64,000 bases of DNA from DASRDU01 sp046331565 (GTDB lineage Bacteria; Acidobacteriota; Blastocatellia; RBC074): assembly GCA_046331565.1 (NCBI GenBank), contig JAXLQP010000002.1, positions 1,302,001 through 1,366,000 of the forward strand, given 5' to 3'. How positions within the stretch are numbered: the first letter of the stretch is position 1; every line of letters starts with the position of its first letter. Made by a program: the position numbers and the translations under genes. The notes under the pieces are model-generated. The model worked only from the letters and a program-made list of their open reading frames with translations. It did no database searches and was not told where the DNA came from. Shown here in pieces: positions 59,728-64,000 of the stretch.

Positions 59728-61719
59728 CTAGTAATTGAAGATGAAATCCACCTTGTTGAGCAGCGCCCACTGAATCGCTTCGGTCGCATCCTTTTTGCTC
59801 ATTGAGGTGTAAAGCGGCAGCAGCTTGTCGAGTTCTGACTGCGACGGATTGCGCGAGAGCGTGTTCAGATACAACTGCGTGATGATCTGCTGCCAGGACA
59901 GGCTGGTGTCCGCAAGCAGCCTGGCGACGGTTGAGCCGGTGTTGGTCTGGTGAATGCGATTCATCACGAACGAATGATTCATCAGATTGAGCGCCTGCTG
60001 AATTGAAGGTTCAAGCGAGCGCGGTTTCACATCGCGGTCGCCGCGAATGAATGAATTGAGAAACTGCGCTGCCGCCGCACTGGTGCGCGGTTCAAGCGTA
60101 TCGGGCAACTGCATCGCCCAATTGACGGTGAAGGTGTTGTTGCCGGGCGTGTCACGCAACTGATAAGTCACGCCGATGCCGGTGGCCTTGAGAATCGCGT
60201 CGTGAATCTCTTCGGCATCGAGACGGCGCACGTATTTGCGGGCGTAATACGGCACGAGCGCGAGGCTCCAGTTGCCGGGATACTGCGCCGAAAGCTGGTA
60301 CGCGCTTGATTTCGTCATCAGCGCAATCAGGCTGCGCAGGTTGTAATTCTGTCTGATGAATTCAGTGGCCAGCGCATCGAGCAGTTCAGCATTGGCCGGT
60401 TGCAGTGACCATCCGGCGGGCAGTTGCGCGTTCGGATCGAGCCGCGCCGGGTCAAAAGCGTTCGATGGTGAAACGAGCGCTTCGACCATGATCTTTTCCC
60501 AGATGTAATTGACTGCGGCCCGCGCAAACTGTTTGTCTGAAGTGACCAGCCGGGCAATGGCCTGCCGCCGTGTTTCACCGGCACTGGCGCCTGCACCGTT
60601 GAGGATAAAACGCGGAGCCACAGTGCTGACGCCATTGACCGGCTCACGCGGCTGCCGGTTACCGGTCGTGGTGTTGAGCTGATATTCACCGGCGTTGTTT
60701 TCTGAAACCAGGTATTTGGCGTAATTCGGCTGCGTCGAAAGCACCTGCCTCTGACGGCGCACGCGGGCAAAGAAAGCCGCCATACCCCAGGCCTCTTCGC
60801 GGGTGCGCTGCGCTCCCCACAGATTGACATTGTCGAGATGGCCCGCGCCGCTGTGACAGAACAGACAATCAAGCGAATTGATGCCCAGAAACATGCTTGC
60901 CGTGTTGACTGCCGTGCCGTCCATCGTGTCCTGCGGCGGCCCCATCGGAATGATGCCGCCAACCAGAAAGTTCGCTTCGCCATTCACGAAGTTGTCAGCC
61001 GCAGCGGGAATGCCCGCCGTCAGCATCTCGGTCGCCAACTGCGCGTAGCTTTTATTCGCCGTCAGCGAAATTTTGAGATAGTTGTAAAAGGCATCGCGCC
61101 CGCCCGTGAAACGATTGACGTTGGTTGCCCGCGCTGTGTTTTTGAACAGGTCGCCAAAGAACATCGTCCATTTGTCCACAAATTCAGGCGTGCCGATCAG
61201 CGAATCAATCAGCGCGTCGCGTTTGTTCGCATTCTGATTGCTGAGAAAACTCGTCACGACATCGGCTGAAGGAATGCGCCCGGTGAGGTCGAGATAAGCG
61301 CGCCGGATAAATTCGGCATCGGTGCAAAGCGGAGCTGACATCACGTTATCCCTGGCCATCCGGTCAAAGAGAATGTTGTCAATGAAGTTCTTTCTCGGAA
61401 TCTCCTGCGGCGCAGTCAGGGCGACTTCAGCCTGTTCAGCAATTGAATTTGAAAGCGTCACAGTCGCCTGTGACACAGCTTCGCGGTGACGCGCGAGCGC
61501 GCTGCGAAAGCTTTCAGGGTCGCGCAGGTATGAACAGTCATTGCGTGTGACTGCCGGATATTCTTCAGGCTGCGGTTCACGCGCTCTGGCCGGGCGATCC
61601 TCTCTTTGCCGACCGCTGAGCGCGGCAAACGAGGTGAATGTCTGGAGCAGCATCAGGCCGGCAAAGGCCAGCGCAACCGCCAGCCTGAGTTTGCCGGAAA
61701 TTCCTTTCCCTACCATCAT
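59728..61719 (-). CDS. DUF1549/DUF1553 protein with CxxCH haem motif
   Basis: 663 residues starting at ATG 61719, which sits 8 bases from GGAGG on the minus strand. An ATG at 61725 is too close (2 bases), and 61770 lies upstream of the ribosome site. A hydrophobic N-terminal segment (LRLAVALAFAGLMLLQTF) is followed by DUF1549 (DAEFIRRAYLDLTGRIPSADVV), a cytochrome-c type CLFCH site in the middle (SLDCLFCHSGAGHLDN), and DUF1553 (YYARKYVRRLDAEEIHDAILKATG; NHSFVMNRI). Family members are exported and proposed to be linked to electron transfer or polysaccharide use. Partner: the DUF1501 gene. Confidence 0.88.
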   Translation of the reverse strand: MMVGKGISGKLRLAVALAFAGLMLLQTFTSFAALSGRQREDRPARAREPQPEEYPAVTRNDCSYLRDPESFRSALARHREAVSQATVTLSNSIAEQAEVALTAPQEIPRKNFIDNILFDRMARDNVMSAPLCTDAEFIRRAYLDLTGRIPSADVVTSFLSNQNANKRDALIDSLIGTPEFVDKWTMFFGDLFKNTARATNVNRFTGGRDAFYNYLKISLTANKSYAQLATEMLTAGIPAAADNFVNGEANFLVGGIIPMGPPQDTMDGTAVNTASMFLGINSLDCLFCHSGAGHLDNVNLWGAQRTREEAWGMAAFFARVRRQRQVLSTQPNYAKYLVSENNAGEYQLNTTTGNRQPREPVNGVSTVAPRFILNGAGASAGETRRQAIARLVTSDKQFARAAVNYIWEKIMVEALVSPSNAFDPARLDPNAQLPAGWSLQPANAELLDALATEFIRQNYNLRSLIALMTKSSAYQLSAQYPGNWSLALVPYYARKYVRRLDAEEIHDAILKATGIGVTYQLRDTPGNNTFTVNWAMQLPDTLEPRTSAAAAQFLNSFIRGDRDVKPRSLEPSIQQALNLMNHSFVMNRIHQTNTGSTVARLLADTSLSWQQIITQLYLNTLSRNPSQSELDKLLPLYTSMSKKDATEAIQWALLNKVDFIFNY

Positions 61720-61859
61720 TGGCATATCCTCCAGTCTGACTTGTTTCTCCGGGCAGGTTTTTCCTTCCACCGGGGATTGTGGAAGTCTGGTGCAATCAGA
61801 AACAAGGCATTAGAGTCTGTTGAGCGGCATCCGGCCTGAATATTTTTTCAAAATCAAAG

Positions 61860-62645
61860 ATGAAAATTTCCGTCGTCATTCCTGTCCTCAACGAATGCGC
61901 CAGCCTGGCGGCCACGCTCGCGGCCATCAGTCGCGCCGCCAGGGTTGCAGGCAGCGAGGCTGAAATCATCGTCGTTGATGGCGGCAGCACTGACGGCACC
62001 CGCGAATGGCTCGGACAGCAACTGAATCCTGAATCCTGCTTCCTGAATCCTGATGAACTGAAAACTGCTGATGGTTATTCTCAGCAGACTTCAGGAATCA
62101 GTCTGCCGAAATTATTTGTGCTGGATGCGGAGCGCGGGCGCGGAGTGCAGTTGCAGGCGGGCGCAAAAGTGGCGACGGGTGATGTGCTGTTGTTTCTGCA
62201 CGGCGATTGTCTGCTGCCGCCGGAAGGATTGAAGCTGCTGGCTGAGGTTATGAATGATGGGCAGTATGCGGGCGGGTGCTTTCTGATCGCCTTTCCTGAA
62301 CCGGTTTCGTGGTCGTTGCGGGTGATTGCGCGCGGCATCAATGCCCGCACCAGAGTGACGCGCACCGGCACGGGCGATCAGGGCATCTTTGTGCGGCGCG
62401 AAGTTTATGAAGCCATCGGCGGCTTCAGAGCCTGGCCGTTATTTGAAGACGTGGATCTGGTGACCCGGCTCAAACGCAGGGGAAAGTTTGCCGTGCTGAA
62501 ATCCGTCATCACGATTTCGCCGCGTCGTTACCTGGCGCACGGCCCCTGGCGCACGACGCTGCTGATGTATGCGCTGCGTGCTGGTTACTGGATCGGCATT
62601 TCGCCGGTAAAGCTCAGAGAGTGGTTTGTGGATGTGCGGCGGTGA
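61860..62645 (+). CDS. family 2 glycosyltransferase, TIGR04283-like
   Basis: 261 residues. Catalytic core: ISVVIPVLNECASLAATLA, IIVVDGGSTDGTRE, DAERGRGVQLQAGAKVATGDVLLFLHGDCLLPP (xDx motif), GGFRAWPLFEDVDLVTRLKRRGKF. This fits the TIGR04283 group that is often linked to arsenosugar or similar small-molecule glycosylation; substrate unknown. Between the GSTDGT motif and GRGVQL lies an extra segment (about residues 55-75, LNPESCFLNPDELKTADGYSQQ) encoded by five CTGAATC-type heptads and flanking DNA. Whether this disturbs folding is unclear. The 3' end overlaps the convergent MOSC gene by 32 bases. Confidence 0.85.
   Translation: MKISVVIPVLNECASLAATLAAISRAARVAGSEAEIIVVDGGSTDGTREWLGQQLNPESCFLNPDELKTADGYSQQTSGISLPKLFVLDAERGRGVQLQAGAKVATGDVLLFLHGDCLLPPEGLKLLAEVMNDGQYAGGCFLIAFPEPVSWSLRVIARGINARTRVTRTGTGDQGIFVRREVYEAIGGFRAWPLFEDVDLVTRLKRRGKFAVLKSVITISPRRYLAHGPWRTTLLMYALRAGYWIGISPVKLREWFVDVRR
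62022..62056 (+). repeat. heptad repeat CTGAATC inside the GT2 gene
   Basis: CTGAATC, CTGAATC, CTGCTTC, CTGAATC, CTGATGA (35 bases). It encodes about residues 55-66. Confidence 0.9.
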
Positions 62646-63084
62646 GAACTTCGATGGTTGCGCCGGTGCGAATGCTGCCGCCTTCGATGATGCGGCCAAA
62701 AACGCCGAGGTTGCGGTAAAGGCGTTTCGGCAGGCGACGGTCAATTTTCGTGAGCGAGCCGCAGGGCTTGCGGGCTTCGGTGATTTCGATGACTGCCGAA
62801 CCGACGCGCAGCAGCGAACCGGGTGCAAGCGCGTCAAGGCGGATGTTTTCAGTCAGCAGGTTGACGCTCAGTTCACCGGCTGAAAGGCTGATGCCTTCGC
62901 CGTTCACGGCCCGCAGCACTTCACTTTCAAACAGACTGATCTGCCGGTGCGGTTTGAGTCCGGCGTGACTGTCGCCTTTGATGCCGTGACCCGCAATCAG
63001 TTCGGCTGAGTCGGTCGCAAGCTTGTCTGCGCCCCGCTGCGCGCCGGTGAAAATGCCGCTGATTTTTCCCGTCTGTGAGTTCAT
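62614..63084 (-). CDS. MOSC-domain protein
   Basis: 156 residues. MOSC motifs: GHGIKGDSHAG, HRQISLFESEVL, and SLSAGELSVNLLTENIRLDALAPGSLLRVG, then the reactive Cys in RKPCGSLTKID. MOSC domains bind molybdopterin-sulfur donors and act in sulfur or pterin transfer. The methyltransferase stop at 63085 directly abuts its ATG. Its 3' end overlaps the GT2 gene by 32 bases in the opposite direction. The MobA-like gene at 11152 is also molybdopterin-related but not close. Confidence 0.88.
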   Translation of the reverse strand: MNSQTGKISGIFTGAQRGADKLATDSAELIAGHGIKGDSHAGLKPHRQISLFESEVLRAVNGEGISLSAGELSVNLLTENIRLDALAPGSLLRVGSAVIEITEARKPCGSLTKIDRRLPKRLYRNLGVFGRIIEGGSIRTGATIEVLTAAHPQTTL

Positions 63085-63933
63085 CTATTTTCGTTCAAGC
63101 AGCACCGCCGTCTGATAGCCATAAGCTTCGGGCGTGACCGAGACGATATTGTAAATGTGACTGACCATCCGGCAGAAGTAATCAAGCCGGTAAAAGACCT
63201 GCGAATTCGGCCCGCGATAAACTGCAAACATGCCGTAATCAGCCTGAGTGTATTCGCGGTACTGTTCATTCGCCAGCATATTTCCCGCGAGCGCGTGCTG
63301 CTCTTTTTCAAGCAGCCGGATGGTGTTCTCGTCGTGAATCGTGACGTAAAGCAGCCCGCCGGGTTTCAGAATGCGCCGCAATTCAAGCAGCCACGCATCG
63401 GCCAGGTCTTCGATGTGCGTGAAAACCGAACCGGAATAGATCACGTCAAAATACCTGTCTTCAAACGGCAGGTGTGGCAGCGTCGTTGAAACCAGAAAGC
63501 TGAAATGCGGCGTCAGGTTTTGTTTGCACCAGACGATGTGTTCGGCGCTGATGTCGGTTCCCCAGATTTCGCAACCCGCCGCGTAAGGTTTCAGCCAGCG
63601 AATCATCCGGCCACCCGAACAGCCAAAATCAAGCACGCGCTCACCGGCCTGCAACGCGCGTCCTGCTCTGGTCAGCACGTCAAGCATCGTGCACGTGTCG
63701 CGCTGACCACAGGCCAGGTATTCATCGCTGGTTTTGTAGTTGATGAAAAATGATGACGGCGGAACCGGCAGTCCCTGAGCGCAGACTTCGTGAGGGCGGG
63801 CCGCAACCCTGGGAATGAAAAAGGCCGCTGCACTGCCCTGATAAGGAAAGTACTTCATCAGGTCAACCGGCAGCGGCGCGACCCTTTCTCTGATCCAGTC
63901 CTTAATGCGGTGAGGAAGAAGTTTTGTGATCAT
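63085..63933 (-). CDS. class I SAM-dependent methyltransferase
   Basis: About 282 residues from ATG 63933; a GTG at 63948 is possible and the ribosome site is weak for both. Motif I VLDFGCSGGRMIRWL; DISAEHIVWC; then RYFDVIYSGSVFTHIED and RILKPGGLLYVTIHDEN. The last 60 residues (YREYTQADYGMFAVYRGPNSQVFYRLDYF) are like glycolipid or small-molecule methyltransferases. Adjacent MOSC gene, same strand. Confidence 0.85.
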   Translation of the reverse strand: MITKLLPHRIKDWIRERVAPLPVDLMKYFPYQGSAAAFFIPRVAARPHEVCAQGLPVPPSSFFINYKTSDEYLACGQRDTCTMLDVLTRAGRALQAGERVLDFGCSGGRMIRWLKPYAAGCEIWGTDISAEHIVWCKQNLTPHFSFLVSTTLPHLPFEDRYFDVIYSGSVFTHIEDLADAWLLELRRILKPGGLLYVTIHDENTIRLLEKEQHALAGNMLANEQYREYTQADYGMFAVYRGPNSQVFYRLDYFCRMVSHIYNIVSVTPEAYGYQTAVLLERK

Positions 63934-63953
63934 CACGCCATTCCGCACTGGTT

Positions 63954-64000
63954 TCAGTAAGCTGCCAGTTCAGTCACCGCCTTCAGCACATCTTCGGTCT
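63954..64000 (-). CDS. 3' end of a gene cut by the window edge
   Basis: On the minus strand the frame ...TEDVLKAVTELAAY-stop runs from the edge to 63954. Only 15 codons are visible; it reads as coding but cannot be named. Confidence 0.35.
   Translation of the reverse strand, partial: TEDVLKAVTELAAY

Overview
The window is about 57-60 % GC bacterial chromosome and most resembles an Acidobacteriota genome; a Blastocatellia-like lineage is my inference. The support is protein content: a very large TonB-dependent receptor with an N-terminal carboxypeptidase-regulatory-like domain, an acidobacterial-type VWA protein, twin-arginine (Tat) exported Gfo/Idh/MocA oxidoreductases beside a DUF1080 lipoprotein, a sortilin/VPS10-type propeller protein, a DUF1549/DUF1553 plus DUF1501 pair, a GMC oxidoreductase and a GH116-type glucosidase. 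No rRNA, tRNA, CRISPR array, integrase or transposase gene was seen.

Layout. 1-12060: end of a VWA gene, heptose nucleotidyltransferase (rfaE2), an AT-richer ATPase/PIN nuclease pair, mfd, two parvulin-type isomerases, a YhaM-like nuclease, a MobA-like nucleotidyltransferase and a small DUF5654 membrane protein. 12061-16892: a long untranslated leader, a secreted protein, ubiD, and a two-gene GHKL ATPase/DUF4325 cassette lying between two copies of the ubiD 3' end. 16893-27490 (minus strand): propeller protein, membrane glycosyltransferase, GMC oxidoreductase, TonB receptor. 27889-40885 (plus): a sugar-catabolism-like run of two Tat dehydrogenases, DUF1080 hydrolase, dodecin, OMPDC-family decarboxylase/aldolase, zinc alcohol dehydrogenase, phosphatases, TIM-barrel isomerase and SDR. 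A TcmP/Gp37-Gp68 pair and a small-protein/HNH pair sit inside this run. 40955-44761 (minus): membrane glycosyltransferase-like protein, methyltransferase, GT2. 45056-47837: argF and murJ. 48175-64000: APH-like kinase, DASS transporter, M48 protease, YjjX-like NTPase, GH116, glycerate 2-kinase, the DUF1501/DUF1549 pair, a TIGR04283-like glycosyltransferase, MOSC protein and methyltransferase.

The most unusual content is of two kinds. First, three compact AT-richer two-gene modules are set into housekeeping or metabolic operons with no mobility gene of their own: ATPase+PIN at 1823-3732, GHKL+DUF4325 at 15358-16649, TcmP+Gp37/Gp68 at 32515-34140. The second lies between two copies of the last 21 codons of ubiD (63 bp, 6 mismatches, mostly synonymous, with a 33-bp identical core), as if an element had integrated in the gene end and restored it. 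The third is joined to the genes on both sides by 4-bp start/stop overlaps.

Second, the intergenic DNA is full of structured repeats: three copies of a roughly 100-bp hairpin element whose core is conserved and whose arms differ between copies but stay complementary; a triple nested palindrome of 295 bp; GCAGGCG palindromes; and at least seven loci with short tandem repeats of period 7 whose unit differs at each locus. Two of these heptad arrays lie inside reading frames and two supply the stop codon of a gene.

All calls come from reading the sequence and recalling family motifs. No database search, folding or expression data were available.
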